Shown: positions 24,560 to 34,040, numbered from the stretch's first letter. The stretch is 64,000 nucleotides of DNA from Kribbella pratensis (GCF_004366075.1 NZ_SODU01000004.1:62001-126000), one strand, 5' to 3'. A program made the numbers and translations. The notes: generated by a model from the sequence alone, not told the origin.

Positions 24560-25969
24560 ATGAGAAGGCTTGCTGCAGCGGTCTGTTCGATCGGACTGCT
24601 GCTCCCTGCGCAGCAGGCGATCGCCGCGCCGCCGACGACGACCCGCACCTACACGACCAGCAACGAGGTGATCGCGAACCCGGAGCGCGGGTTCTACCAC
24701 CACACCGAAACGCACTACAAGGCCGACAACACCGGCTACGTCCCGCTCGACGTCACCACGCTGCGGAAGTTCCGCACCGAGGAACACATCACGCAGATCC
24801 TCCGCGTGTTCTACCTGGAGAAGTTCGCCGGCCGGGACGTGATCGACAAGCAGTACCTCGACCTGGTCCGCGCCGACTTCCGCACCGCCCGCGCGGCCGG
24901 CGTCAAGGTGATCGTCCGGTTCGCGTACGCGCTGCCAGGTGCCGGCTGGCCGCCGCCGACGCCGTACGGCGACGCTCCGGTCGCCCGTGTGCTCAAGCAC
25001 ATCCAGCAACTCACGCCGGTACTGCGTCAGAACGCCGACGTGATCGAACTCGTCCAGTCCGGCTTCGTCGGTCTGTGGGGCGAGGGCTACTACACCGACT
25101 ACTTCAGCAACCCGCAGGACCCGAGCCAGGTCTCGGACCAGAACTGGGCCGACCGCAAGGCCGTGACCGACGCCCTCCTGACGGCTCTCCCGAAGGACCG
25201 GATGATCCAGGTGCGCACGCCGTACATGAAGCAGCGGATGTACGGCGTACCGACCGGCACCGAGGGCGCGCTGACCGCCGAGCAGGCGTACGACGGTTCG
25301 CCGCTGGCCAGGATCGGGCATCACAACGACTGCTTCCTGGCCAGCCCGGACGACTTCGGGACGTACCTCAGCGACCCGATCGAGCTGGACAAGGACTTCG
25401 TTGCCCAGGACACCAACTACGTCCCTGAGGGCGGCGAGACCTGCGCAGTCAACTCCCCGCGGTCGGACTGGGAGTCTGCCTCCGCCGAGATGGCCCGGCT
25501 GCACTTCTCGTTCCTCAACACCGACTACAACCACGACGTGCTGAACACGTGGGGCGACAACATCGAGACCGCAAAGCAGAAACTCGGCTACCGGTTCGCG
25601 CTCACCCAGAGCACGGTCACGACCAAGGCGAAGCCGCGCGGTCAGGTCAACGTCGGCGTACAGATCCGGAACGACGGGTGGGCAGCGCCGTACAACCCGC
25701 ACCAGGTGCAGCTGATCTTCCAGAACGACGAGCACACGTTCAAGGTCAACGTTCCGGCCGATCCCCGTCGCTGGGGAAGCGGTACGACGACCAACCTCGA
25801 CTGGAAGGTTGCCGCACCGCCCGTCCCCGGCAGGTACCGCCTGCTGATCAACCTGCCGGACCCGCTCCTGTCGACTCGCCCCGAATACTCGATCCAACTC
25901 GCCAACAACAACACCTGGCAACCAACCACCGGCTACAACGACCTAGCCCAGACCGTGACTGTCGGATAA
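24560..25969 (+). CDS. Secreted DUF4874/DUF4832 paralogue
   Basis: 469 residues. Signal peptide MRRLAAAVCSIGLLLPAQQA, then directly EVIANPERGFYHHTETHYKAD (DUF4874) and VIELVQSGFVGLWGEGYYTDY, LARIGHHNDCFLASPDDFGTY, GGETCAVNSPRSDW (DUF4832), and the same C-terminal sandwich ending LLINLPDPLLSTRPEYSIQLAN. It starts 9 bases after the first copy and lacks that protein's N-terminal beta domain. The two are diverged tandem duplicates, probably acting on the same or related glycans outside the cell. Confidence 0.87.
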   Translation: MRRLAAAVCSIGLLLPAQQAIAAPPTTTRTYTTSNEVIANPERGFYHHTETHYKADNTGYVPLDVTTLRKFRTEEHITQILRVFYLEKFAGRDVIDKQYLDLVRADFRTARAAGVKVIVRFAYALPGAGWPPPTPYGDAPVARVLKHIQQLTPVLRQNADVIELVQSGFVGLWGEGYYTDYFSNPQDPSQVSDQNWADRKAVTDALLTALPKDRMIQVRTPYMKQRMYGVPTGTEGALTAEQAYDGSPLARIGHHNDCFLASPDDFGTYLSDPIELDKDFVAQDTNYVPEGGETCAVNSPRSDWESASAEMARLHFSFLNTDYNHDVLNTWGDNIETAKQKLGYRFALTQSTVTTKAKPRGQVNVGVQIRNDGWAAPYNPHQVQLIFQNDEHTFKVNVPADPRRWGSGTTTNLDWKVAAPPVPGRYRLLINLPDPLLSTRPEYSIQLANNNTWQPTTGYNDLAQTVTVG

Positions 25970-25978
25970 GCGCCATCC

Positions 25979-26022
25979 GCGGGGAACTCTGCTGGCCGGT
26001 ACAGGTGGGCAGGGTTCCCCGC
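25979..26022. terminator. Bidirectional hairpin between DUF4832 and ftsH
   Basis: GCGGGGAAC (25979-25987) and GTTCCCCGC (26014-26022) form a perfect 9-base stem between convergent stop codons, probably ending both transcripts. Confidence 0.55.
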
Positions 26023-26036
26023 TTCAGGCTTGCGCG

Positions 26037-28094
26037 CTAGGCGCTGTCGCGGGGTGCGGGTTGCGGCTCGGGTGCTGCGGTGGCGCGGGGGCCGTGGGTG
26101 ATGCCGGCCGCGGCGTAGGCGTCGGCCTCGTCGAGGGTTTCGTGTTCGAGGAGCTCGGCGGCGATCGAGTCGAGCTTCGAGCGGTTCTCGCGCAGCAGGC
26201 GGCGGGCATCGGCGTAGCACTGCTCGATCAGGCGGCGTACCTCCTCGTCGACCGTGTTGAGCAGTTCGTCGGAGACTCCCGCCGTACGGGCGTCGCCCTC
26301 GGACGGCAGGATCGACACGGGGCCGATCGCGTCCGACATACCCCATCGGCCCACCATCGAGCGGGCGATCCGCGTCGCCGTCTCCAGGTCGCTCTCGGCG
26401 CCCGTGGTGACGACACCGAGGACCTCCTGCTCGGCCGCCATGCCGCCGAGCGCCCCGATGATCCGGCCGCGCAGGTAGTCCACGTCGTACCCGTACCGGT
26501 CGGACTCCGGCGTCGACAGGGTCACCCCGAGCGCCCGCCCGCGCGGAATGATCGACACCTTCCGGACCGGGTCCGCACCCTTCTGGATCATGCCGAGCAA
26601 CGCGTGCCCGCCTTCGTGGTACGCCGTCCGCCGGCGCTCCTCCTCCGGCATCACCACGTTCCGCGCGGTCCCGAGCTGGACCTTCTCGAGCGCGTCGGTC
26701 AGGTCGCGATGGGTGATCTGCGACTCGCCCTGCCGCGCCGCCGCGAGCGCGGCCTCGTTCAAAAGGTTGGCGAGGTCGGCACCCGTCATGCCGGGCGTGG
26801 ACCGGGACAATGCAGCCAGGTCGGCATCCGGCGCGAGTGGCTTCCCGCGCGCGTGCACCTTGAGGATCGCCTCGCGGCCCGGCTGGTCCGGCGCGTGCAC
26901 CGTGATCGTCCGGTCGAAGCGGCCGGGCCGGAGCAGCGCCGGGTCGAGTACGTCGGCACGGTTCGTGGCAGCGAGCACCACGACGCCCTCGGTACCGGAG
27001 AATCCGTCCATCTCGGTGAGGATCTGGTTCAGGGTCTGCTCACCCTCGTCGTGCCCGCCGACCGACCGGGCGCCGCCGCGGGCGCGTCCGATGGTGTCGA
27101 TCTCGTCGATGAAGATGATCGCCGGCGCCACCTTCCGCGCCTCGCCGAACAGCTCCCGCACCCGGCTCGCACCGACGCCCACGATCATCTCGATGAACTC
27201 CGAGGCACTCGCGGAGAAGAACGGGACGCCGGCCTCCCCCGCGGTCGCCCGCGCGAGCAGCGTCTTCCCGGTACCAGGCGCGCCGGCCAGCAGCACGCCC
27301 TTCGGTGCCCGCGCCCCGAGCCGCCGGTACTTCTCCGGGTCCTTCAGGTAGTCGACGACCTCCTCGATCTCGGACTCGACCTCGTCGATCCCCGCGACGT
27401 CCGCGAACGTCACCCGCACGGTGTTCGGGTCGACCGGCTTCTTCTGCTGGCCGCCGCCCCCGAGCAGACCGCCCAGACCACCACCCAGGCCGCCACCGGC
27501 GCGGCTGCGCCGGAACAGCCAGAAGTAGAACGCGGCGATCAGGATGAACGGGCCGAGCGAGATCAGCAGGTTCAGCAGCACGCCGCGCTGCGCGACCACC
27601 GGCGTCGCGCGGACTGTGGCGCCGCCCTTCTGCAGGTCGCCGTACAGGTTGTCGTTCGCGAACGTCGGCCGCTCGGTGGTGAACTTCGTGTACGTCGACC
27701 CGCTCTTGCCCGGCACCTCCGCGGCCTGCTTCAGCCGCCCCTCGATGGTGTCGCCGCGGGAGAAGATCTCGGCAACGTTCTGCTTCTGCACCTGCGAGGT
27801 GAAGTCGGTGTAGGCGATGGTCTGCTCGCCGCCGGACATCTGGTCCTGCATCGTGGTGAGCAGGAAGAGCACGAGGTACCCGCCGACGATCCACGCGGCC
27901 CACTTCCACCACCCCGGCCGGCGCGGCTTGTCGCCGTTCCCGTCGTGGCCGGCCGGCAGTCCCTCGGTCCGCCACGGTTTGTGCGGCCGCTGCGGTCCGT
28001 CGTTCTTCCGGTCACCCTGGTCGGCACCCTGGCCCCGGTCGGCGCTGGCTTCGTCCTTCGCCGGCGGCTCCTTCTCGCTCATGAAGCCAAACAT
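26037..28094 (-). CDS. ftsH: ATP-dependent zinc metalloprotease FtsH
   Basis: 685 residues. A charged N terminus, membrane segment [18 protein letters not shown] (about 70-90), periplasmic-side domain, second membrane segment [22 protein letters not shown], then the AAA+ module with Walker [12 protein letters not shown], Walker [36 protein letters not shown], and the metalloprotease motif [10 protein letters not shown] (HExxH). It degrades membrane and short-lived soluble proteins. A glycine-rich stretch follows the second membrane segment. Start could also be the ATG at 28082. It is not in the usual folE/folP or tilS/hpt context, so it may be a second, accessory FtsH. Divergent from the nucleoside hydrolase gene. 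Confidence 0.93.
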   Translation of the reverse strand: MFGFMSEKEPPAKDEASADRGQGADQGDRKNDGPQRPHKPWRTEGLPAGHDGNGDKPRRPGWWKWAAWIVGGYLVLFLLTTMQDQMSGGEQTIAYTDFTSQVQKQNVAEIFSRGDTIEGRLKQAAEVPGKSGSTYTKFTTERPTFANDNLYGDLQKGGATVRATPVVAQRGVLLNLLISLGPFILIAAFYFWLFRRSRAGGGLGGGLGGLLGGGGQQKKPVDPNTVRVTFADVAGIDEVESEIEEVVDYLKDPEKYRRLGARAPKGVLLAGAPGTGKTLLARATAGEAGVPFFSASASEFIEMIVGVGASRVRELFGEARKVAPAIIFIDEIDTIGRARGGARSVGGHDEGEQTLNQILTEMDGFSGTEGVVVLAATNRADVLDPALLRPGRFDRTITVHAPDQPGREAILKVHARGKPLAPDADLAALSRSTPGMTGADLANLLNEAALAAARQGESQITHRDLTDALEKVQLGTARNVVMPEEERRRTAYHEGGHALLGMIQKGADPVRKVSIIPRGRALGVTLSTPESDRYGYDVDYLRGRIIGALGGMAAEQEVLGVVTTGAESDLETATRIARSMVGRWGMSDAIGPVSILPSEGDARTAGVSDELLNTVDEEVRRLIEQCYADARRLLRENRSKLDSIAAELLEHETLDEADAYAAAGITHGPRATAAPEPQPAPRDSA

Positions 28095-28148
28095 AGGACC
28101 TGAACCCACTTCGGACACAGCAGAAACTCGTCCGTCATACCCTGACGC

Positions 28149-29084
28149 ATGGCCACGCCCCTGATCCTCGACTGCGATCCCGGCCACGACGACGCGCTGG
28201 CGATCCTGCTCGCGGTCGCCGATCCGGCCGTCGAGCTGCTCGCCGTGACGACCGTGGCGGGTAACCAGACCGTCGACAAATGTACCGTGAACGCCCGCCG
28301 CGTGCTGTCCCTCGCGGGTGCCTCCGACATCCCCGTCGCGCGGGGCGCCGACCGGCCGTTGGTACGCCGGTTGCGCATCGCCGACGACGTCCACGGCAGC
28401 ACCGGGCTCGACGGTCCGCACTTCACGGACGAGCCGTCTGTCCCGGAGTCGCCATACTCTGCGCATGAGCTGCTGGTCGACGTACTGCGCTCGAAACCGG
28501 CCACGATCGTCGCGACCGGGGCATTGACGAATGTCGCGCGGCTGCTCGTCGAAGAACCTGGTCTGGCCGCGAACATCACCGAGATCGTCTGGATGGGCGG
28601 GTCCACGGAGCGCGGCAACATCGCACCGCTGGCCGAGGCCAACGCGTACGTCGATCCGGAGGCGGCCGACGTGGTGGTCCGGTCGGGTGTCCCGTTCACG
28701 ATGTGTGGGTTGAACGTGACGCATCAGGCGCTCGTGACGGACGACGTACTCGCGCGGCTCGAGCGGATCGGGACGCCATTGGCGCGGGTCTGCAGCGAGT
28801 GGATGACGTTCTTCGCGTCGACGTACCGGGAGCTGTTCGGGTTCGAGGCGCCGCCGCTGCACGATCCGGTCGCGGTCGCACGGGTGGTCGATCCTGCGAT
28901 CGTGCGCTGCGTCGAGGCGAATCTGGTAATCGAAACAGCCGGTGAGTGGACCGCCGGCGCCACGGTCGTGGACCTGGACGGCTACACCGGCCGCCCCGCG
29001 AACGCCCGGATCGCCGTCGACCTCGACCGGGACGCCTTCTGGGACAAGGTCATTGCCGCGATCGCTGAGCTTTCCGTCTGCTGA
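28149..29084 (+). CDS. Inosine/uridine-preferring nucleoside hydrolase family
   Basis: 311 residues. The family signature LDCDPGHDDALAILLA at the N terminus supplies the calcium-binding aspartates; VTTVAGNQTVDKCTVNARRVL, PATIVATGALTNVARLL, ITEIVWMGGST and GLNVTHQAL are further conserved blocks. The enzyme cleaves N-ribosidic bonds of nucleosides for base salvage. No signal peptide, so cytoplasmic. Followed 65 bases later by the ClpP-like gene. Confidence 0.92.
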   Translation: MATPLILDCDPGHDDALAILLAVADPAVELLAVTTVAGNQTVDKCTVNARRVLSLAGASDIPVARGADRPLVRRLRIADDVHGSTGLDGPHFTDEPSVPESPYSAHELLVDVLRSKPATIVATGALTNVARLLVEEPGLAANITEIVWMGGSTERGNIAPLAEANAYVDPEAADVVVRSGVPFTMCGLNVTHQALVTDDVLARLERIGTPLARVCSEWMTFFASTYRELFGFEAPPLHDPVAVARVVDPAIVRCVEANLVIETAGEWTAGATVVDLDGYTGRPANARIAVDLDRDAFWDKVIAAIAELSVC

Positions 29085-29149
29085 CAGCGGAACAGCCTTC
29101 TCCCCGGCCGCCTGCTGCCTCAGGGTGGAGGTGTCGAAGGAGGACACAC

Positions 29150-29836
29150 ATGTACGTCGAACAGCAGTCGGACGCGACCGTCCCGGGTCAGCCAGGGATT
29201 CCGGGGCGGCCCTGGCCGGAGATTCCCGGGGTGCCGCGGCCGGGGGTTCCGGGAACGCCCGAGCGGCCGGCGCCGCAGCCGATTCTGCCGTCGTGGTACG
29301 AGCCGACGTCGATCACGCTCGAGCGGGAGCTGGCCGATCGGCTGCTGGCGGAGCGGGTGATCCTGATCGGCGGCCGCCTCGACGACCTGCTGGCGAACCA
29401 CATCGCGTCGCAGCTGCTGCTACTGAATGCCCAGGGCAACGACCCGGTCACGCTCCACCTGTCGTCGACGGAGTCCGACCTGGAGGCGGCGCTCTCCGTC
29501 GCCGCCGCGATCGACCTGATCACTGCCCCGGTGAACGTCGTCGCCCGCGGCACGGTCCGCGGCCCCGCGATCGCCGTACTCGCCGCCGCCGAGGAACGCG
29601 AGGCCCACCGCCACACGACATTCGTCCTCTCCGCACCCCGCTTCACCGCCGAGGGCACCGCCGACGAACTCGCCACCTTCTCCGAAGAACACGATCACCA
29701 GGCGGCCCGCCTCCGAGACCTCATCGCCCACGCCACAGACCGCCCCGCCGACGAAGTAGCCGCCGACCTCGAAACCGGCCGAGTCCTCACCGCGGAAGAT
29801 GCGCAGGCCTACGGTCTGATCACCCGGCTCCGCTGA
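29150..29836 (+). CDS. ClpP-fold protein lacking the catalytic residues
   Basis: 228 residues. The first 45 are proline/glycine-rich (GQPGIPGRPWPEIPGVPRPG), a pattern unlike normal ClpP propeptides. The rest follows the ClpP/crotonase fold: ADRLLAERVILIGGRLDD, ANHIASQLLLLNAQGNDPVTLHLSS, and a C-terminal AQAYGLITRLR like the ClpP 'A..yGliD'. However GTVRGPAIAVLAA stands where ClpP has GQAASMAAFLL, so the serine is replaced by Gly, and FVLSAP replaces the IMIHQP strand, removing the histidine. It is therefore probably not a protease; a structural or regulatory partner of a true ClpP is possible. FtsH is encoded nearby. Confidence 0.8.
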   Translation: MYVEQQSDATVPGQPGIPGRPWPEIPGVPRPGVPGTPERPAPQPILPSWYEPTSITLERELADRLLAERVILIGGRLDDLLANHIASQLLLLNAQGNDPVTLHLSSTESDLEAALSVAAAIDLITAPVNVVARGTVRGPAIAVLAAAEEREAHRHTTFVLSAPRFTAEGTADELATFSEEHDHQAARLRDLIAHATDRPADEVAADLETGRVLTAEDAQAYGLITRLR

Positions 29837-29855
29837 ACACGGCATACCCGCCGGT

Positions 29856-29887
29856 GACTGGAGATAGGCAATAGTCTGTCTCCAGTC
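29856..29887. terminator. Hairpin between ClpP-like and quinone reductase genes
   Basis: GACTGGAGA (29856-29864) and TCTCCAGTC (29879-29887) form a perfect 9-base stem with a 14-base loop between convergent stops. Confidence 0.5.
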
Positions 29888-29906
29888 GCCAGGGGCTATT
29901 CCCACA

Positions 29907-30872
29907 TCAGGGAATGGTGAGGACCAGGCGGCCCGGGGTGTTGCCGGTCGTCTGGCGCTTCCAGGCGCTCTCCACGTCGGCGAGGGTGGCCGTTTCGTAG
30001 GCGACGGTGATCTCGCCGGTGGCGGCGTGTTGGAGTACGGCGGTGAGCGCGTCGCGGCGTTGGTCCTCGGTGAGCGCGTTGTTCGTGTAGCCGAGGATGC
30101 TCGCCGATTTGCTCCGGAGGACGGCCGACGAGAAGACCGCCTCATCACTCGACGAGCCGCCGAGGTTCACCAGGCGACCGCCGGCAGCCAGCGCCCGCGA
30201 GGCAGCCGTTGCCGCGACGCCGAACACCGAGTCGATCACCACGTCGTACGTCGGCTCGCCCAGCCGGGCCGTCAACTCGTCGACGTCGGTGCTCAGAGCA
30301 ACCGCCTCGTCAGCACCCGCCGCCAGTGCCCGCTCCCGCGACGCATCCGACCGTACGACGGCCACCACGCGCGAAGCCCCGAGCACCCGGGCAGCCCCGA
30401 TCGCGACCTGCCCGACCGCGCCACCACCGCCCAGCACCAGCACACGCTCGCCCACTTGCAGGCGCGCTCGCCAAGTCAACATCATCCACCCGGCAACCCC
30501 GGACAGCCCGATCGCGGCCACCGCCGCATCCCGCACTGGTGCGTCCAGGACGATCAGGTCGCCATCCGGTACGGCGGCCCGCTCCGCGAGACTCCCATCC
30601 CCCGCGGCCATCCCGGCCGAGGTTGCGAAGAACACTCGTGTGCCGGGGGCGACTGTCGCGGATTCCTCCACCACACCGACGCCTTGCACACCCGGTACGT
30701 ACGGGAGCGCCGGCGGGCCGAAGTACGACGTACCGGAAGCGCACAGCAGGTCGAGTGGCACGATCGGGGCCGCGGTGACGCGGACGACCGAAAACCCTTC
30801 GCCTGCCACCGGGTCGGGATGCTCGGCATGTGACGGTGGTTGGCCGTGGGTGTGCAGGACTGCGGCTCGCAC
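29907..30872 (-). CDS. Zinc-free quinone oxidoreductase-type MDR protein
   Basis: 321 residues of the medium-chain dehydrogenase/reductase family. N-terminal GroES-like domain with PALPYVPGVQGVGVVEE, then AAIGLSGVAGWMMLTWRARLQVGERVLVLGGGGAVGQVAIGAARVLGA for NADPH binding, and YDVVIDSVFG. No zinc-binding cysteines are visible, placing it with the quinone reductases/enoyl reductases. GTG start has GAGGAG 6 bases upstream. It is the last gene of the minus-strand catabolic set (CoA transferase, citryl-CoA lyase, dioxygenase subunits) and may act on an unsaturated or quinoid intermediate. Confidence 0.87.
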   Translation of the reverse strand: MRAAVLHTHGQPPSHAEHPDPVAGEGFSVVRVTAAPIVPLDLLCASGTSYFGPPALPYVPGVQGVGVVEESATVAPGTRVFFATSAGMAAGDGSLAERAAVPDGDLIVLDAPVRDAAVAAIGLSGVAGWMMLTWRARLQVGERVLVLGGGGAVGQVAIGAARVLGASRVVAVVRSDASRERALAAGADEAVALSTDVDELTARLGEPTYDVVIDSVFGVAATAASRALAAGGRLVNLGGSSSDEAVFSSAVLRSKSASILGYTNNALTEDQRRDALTAVLQHAATGEITVAYETATLADVESAWKRQTTGNTPGRLVLTIP

Positions 30873-30881
30873 GCGGACTCC

Positions 30882-31244
30882 TCAGGTAGCGATATCGGGG
30901 TAGGGCAACGTGTAGTGCTGCTGCAGGACCCGGCCGTACGCCTTCTGGTACTCGAGCGGATCGTGGTCGCGCTCGAACATCGCGATGAACAGGGTCAGGG
31001 TGAGAAACGGGTGCGCCCCCAATCCGAACAGGGCGACGTGGTCCTGTTCGCGCAACGCCTTCCGCTCGTCGTCGGTGAAGGCGAGCCACGTCGACTTCTC
31101 CGCGACCGCACAGTTCAGGATCTCGTTCGCCATCTCCTGCTCCCACCACGCCACCGTGCCGGCGGGATCTTCGCGGTACCGCTCGACGAGCTCCGGATCC
31201 CGGTCGATCGTGTAGAGGAACTTGTTCAGCAGGTACTTGCTCAT
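30882..31244 (-). CDS. LigA-like small subunit of extradiol dioxygenase
   Basis: 120 residues similar to the alpha (small) subunit of protocatechuate 4,5-dioxygenase: LNKFLYTIDRDPELVERYREDPAG, then LTDDER-like FTDDERKALREQDHVALFGLGAHPFLTLTLF. The LigA subunit caps the active site of the LigB subunit. Its ATG overlaps the stop of the large-subunit gene as ATGA, giving coupled synthesis. Confidence 0.85.
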   Translation of the reverse strand: MSKYLLNKFLYTIDRDPELVERYREDPAGTVAWWEQEMANEILNCAVAEKSTWLAFTDDERKALREQDHVALFGLGAHPFLTLTLFIAMFERDHDPLEYQKAYGRVLQQHYTLPYPDIAT

Positions 31245-32104
31245 GCCGGCACTCCGTTCGGGTACCAGGTGAAGTACGCCTCCATCGTGTGGAACAGGTC
31301 GAGCGAGTCCACGTGATCCGCCTTCGCGCCGGCCCCCGCGACGCCCATCATCAACATGAAGTCCATGAACCCGTGCGTTGCGTTGCCCGGGAGATGCAGG
31401 CTGTCGAGCGTCACCTCCGCCAGGCACCCGTCGAGGTCGCCGCTCGCGATCCAGTCCACCGCCTTGCGGTCGAACTCCGGGTCCGGCCCGTGCGCACCGA
31501 ACTGCCGCGGCCCGCCGAGCTCGAGCGACAGGTGCCCGGTGCCGATGATCGCGACCCGCTTGTCGATCGGCCACGACTCGACCAGTTGCCGGATCGTCCG
31601 GCCGAGCTCGACGAACCGTCCCGGTCGCGGCAACGGAGGCGCGAAGATGTTGGTGTAGATCGGCACGATCGGCAGGTCCGCGTCCGGGCGGAGCGTGATG
31701 ATCGGGCAGGTGATGCTGTGGTCGATCCGCAGTTCGTTGCTGAAGGCAAGGTCGAATCCGGCGTCCAGCCCGTTGCGCAGGATGTGCCCGGCGAGTTGCT
31801 CGTCCCCGGTCAGTCGCATCCGCGGCAACCCGAACTCACGTTCCTCGTTGTACCAGTTCGCGTCGAAGTAGGGCGCCTTGCCGACCAGGAACTGCGGCAT
31901 GTTGTCCAGCCACAACTGGTGGAAGTGGTCGCTGCCGACCATCACCAGGATGTCCGGCCGTGCCTTCGTCAGGGTCTCCCGGAAGGCCTCGATCTTCGCC
32001 ACCCACTCGTCGGCGAACGGCGGGCGATCGGCGCCTGTCGCGGTGCTGGCCCGGTAGTAGAAGGGATGATGCGTGGAGGCGATCACCGCGGCGACTGTGG
32101 CCAT
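31241..32104 (-). CDS. Class III (LigB-type) extradiol ring-cleavage dioxygenase, catalytic subunit
   Basis: 287 residues. Fe(II)-binding and catalytic histidines are visible in IASTHHPFYYR near residue 12, VMVGSDHFHQLW near residue 58 and IIGTGHLSLELGG near residue 185; the metal glutamate is probably in the C-terminal TMEAYFTWYP region. LigB enzymes open catecholic rings next to the hydroxyl pair. Together with the LigA-like subunit it makes an alpha/beta enzyme for a dihydroxylated aromatic acid or similar ring; the exact substrate cannot be read. Placed between a citryl-CoA lyase and an MDR gene. Confidence 0.88.
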   Translation of the reverse strand: MATVAAVIASTHHPFYYRASTATGADRPPFADEWVAKIEAFRETLTKARPDILVMVGSDHFHQLWLDNMPQFLVGKAPYFDANWYNEEREFGLPRMRLTGDEQLAGHILRNGLDAGFDLAFSNELRIDHSITCPIITLRPDADLPIVPIYTNIFAPPLPRPGRFVELGRTIRQLVESWPIDKRVAIIGTGHLSLELGGPRQFGAHGPDPEFDRKAVDWIASGDLDGCLAEVTLDSLHLPGNATHGFMDFMLMMGVAGAGAKADHVDSLDLFHTMEAYFTWYPNGVPA

Positions 32105-32125
32105 GTGGTGCTCCTTCGGTGTAAC

Positions 32126-32899
32126 TCAGCGGTCCGGATCGACGTACACGGCGTTGCGGTCGACGGTCAGGTAGGCGTCCATGCCGATCGGCCGGCGGCG
32201 TTCCTCAGCGAGCTGGCCGAGCAGCCCGGCAGCCCTTGCCAGCAAGGCGAATCCACGCAGCAGCTCGACCGGCAGCCCGAGATCGGCAAGCGCCGCTCCG
32301 CACACACCGGCGCCGTTCAACGGGAGTTTGCGACCCAGCACCTGCTCGTGCACCCGGCCGATCGCCTGGAAGAGCTCGAGGTGCGGGCCTTCCAGACCTT
32401 CCTCCCGGGCGATGCCGATGAGGACCGGCGTCCGAGGATCCTGCACCTTGTGGACCGGATGCCCGAGCCCCGGGAGGTACTTCCCCTGAGCCCCGCGCAC
32501 CACCTCGAGCGCGAACGAGTCCCATCCGGCCTCGTCAGTCGGCAGGTCGCGTCCTTCGAGAGCCTCGTGCAGGAACTGGCCGCAGTCCTCGGTCACACCG
32601 AGAAAGCGCGATCCCCCGCCCAGCAGACCGGCGGCGAGCGCACCCTGGAGCGAGTCCGGCGCGGAAAGATAGGTCAGCCGGGCGGCGATCGCCGTCGGCG
32701 TGAAGCCGTGATCGGCCAGCGCGACCAGCACCGCCTCGAACACCCGGGTCTCCGACGGCGTCGGCCTGCGCAACGCGACCAGCCAGAACGCGAGCTCGCC
32801 GAAGCCCACCTTGCCCATCAGGTCGGCGGTGAGATCCTGTCCCAGCAGGCGGATCTCATCGGCGGTCGACGTACCCAGGGACGTCGGGAAAGTCGTCAT
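32126..32899 (-). CDS. Citryl-CoA lyase-like (citrate synthase family) protein
   Basis: 257 residues, much shorter than citrate synthase, and of the citryl-CoA lyase type. Conserved parts include LGTSTADEIRLLGQDLTADLMGKVGFGELAFWL, GLLGGGSRFLGVTED, KYLPGLGHPVHKVQDPRTP (CoA/citrate histidine) and LNGAGVCGAALADLGLP. The family cleaves a citryl-type CoA ester into acetyl-CoA and an oxo acid. Start overlaps the CoA transferase stop as ATGA. With that transferase it would activate and then cleave a hydroxy-acid produced after ring opening (inference). Confidence 0.85.
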   Translation of the reverse strand: MTTFPTSLGTSTADEIRLLGQDLTADLMGKVGFGELAFWLVALRRPTPSETRVFEAVLVALADHGFTPTAIAARLTYLSAPDSLQGALAAGLLGGGSRFLGVTEDCGQFLHEALEGRDLPTDEAGWDSFALEVVRGAQGKYLPGLGHPVHKVQDPRTPVLIGIAREEGLEGPHLELFQAIGRVHEQVLGRKLPLNGAGVCGAALADLGLPVELLRGFALLARAAGLLGQLAEERRRPIGMDAYLTVDRNAVYVDPDR

Positions 32900-34023
32900 T
32901 CCATCAGCCACTTCCGTAGTTCGGCGCCGTGCTCGTCCAGCGACGGCGGTGGAAGCCGGTACGACGCTGCGCTGTCGGAGAACGTGATCGGGTTGCGGAC
33001 CGTCGGGATCTCGCCGACTGTGACCACCGGGTCCAGCCCGATGTCCTCGGCGAACGCCACCCCGCCGTCGACGGTGTTGATCGGCCCGCACGGCACCCCG
33101 GCCGCGATGATGTCCCGGAACCACTCCAGCTTCGTCCGAGTCATCAGCCGTGCCACGAGCAACGGCCGCAACTCGTCCCGATGCTCGGTCCGCTTCTCGT
33201 TCCGGTCGAACCGCGGATCGTCGGCCAACTCCGGTACGCCGAGAACCTCCACCAGCTTGCGGAACTGCCCGTTGTTCCCGGCCGTGATGATCAGGTCCCC
33301 GTCGGCGCACGGCAGGGGCTCGTACGGAAACAGGCTCGGATGGCTGTTCCCCATCCGCAGGGGTACGACGCCGCCCGCGACGTACGCGCTCGACTGGTTC
33401 ACCAGCCCGGACAGCGCCGACGACAGCAGATTCACCTCGACGTGCTGACCGCGACCGGTCTCGTGCCGCAGGTTGAGGGCGGACAGCACCCCGATCGTCG
33501 CGTGCAGTCCGGCCATCACGTCGAAGACCGAGATGCCGGCGCGGAACGGTTCGCCGTCCGGAGCGCCGGTCAGGCTCATCAACCCGGAGATCGCCTGCAC
33601 GATCAGGTCGTACCCGGGCAGCTCGGCGCCGCCCGGCCCCGACCCGAAGCCGCTGATCGAGGCGTAGATCAGCTCGGGGTTGCCTGCGGCAACGGTCTCG
33701 TAGTCGAGTCCGAAGCGCGCCAGCCCGCCCGGCCGGAAGTTCTCCACCAGCACGTCCGCGCGCCGCGCCAGTTCCTGCGCCGCGGCGAGGTCCGACGGAT
33801 CCTTCAGATCGAGCGCGACCGACCGCTTGTTCCGGTTCACCGCGAGGTAGTACGTCGAGATGCCGTCGCGGACCGGCGGCTGCCAGGACCGGGTGTCGTC
33901 ACCGCCGGGCGACTCGACCTTCACCACGTCGGCCCCGAGGTCGGCGAGCAGCATGGTCGCGTACGGACCGGCAAGGATCCGCGAGAAGTCGGCCACCAGC
34001 AGCCCGGACAGCGGACCTTTCAC
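32896..34023 (-). CDS. CaiB/BaiF family III CoA-transferase
   Basis: 375 residues. GPLSGLLVADFSRILAGPYATMLLADLGADVVKVE is the family opening; NRNKRSVALDLKDP and VLVENFRPGGLARFGLDY follow, and FRAGISVFDVMAGLHAT holds the catalytic aspartate (compare formyl-CoA transferase). The enzyme moves CoA between carboxylic acids. The GTG at 34023 was chosen because GGGAGG lies 4 bases upstream and an IclR-type operator at 34041 lies in front; upstream starts would put the operator and promoter inside the gene. First gene of the five-gene minus-strand operon. Confidence 0.9.
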   Translation of the reverse strand: MKGPLSGLLVADFSRILAGPYATMLLADLGADVVKVESPGGDDTRSWQPPVRDGISTYYLAVNRNKRSVALDLKDPSDLAAAQELARRADVLVENFRPGGLARFGLDYETVAAGNPELIYASISGFGSGPGGAELPGYDLIVQAISGLMSLTGAPDGEPFRAGISVFDVMAGLHATIGVLSALNLRHETGRGQHVEVNLLSSALSGLVNQSSAYVAGGVVPLRMGNSHPSLFPYEPLPCADGDLIITAGNNGQFRKLVEVLGVPELADDPRFDRNEKRTEHRDELRPLLVARLMTRTKLEWFRDIIAAGVPCGPINTVDGGVAFAEDIGLDPVVTVGEIPTVRNPITFSDSAASYRLPPPSLDEHGAELRKWLME

Positions 34024-34040
34024 CTGACCTCCCGGATCTA

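Noticed and set aside
22769-25921. 1050-codon open frame on the minus strand opposite the DUF4832 genes
   Set aside because: Arginine/valine-rich antisense shadow caused by high GC at third positions; the plus-strand genes have signal peptides, conserved blocks and ribosome sites.
28095-29147. N-terminal extension of FtsH to 1036 residues
   Set aside because: It is antisense to the nucleoside hydrolase; FtsH has its own normal N terminus and membrane segment after 28094.
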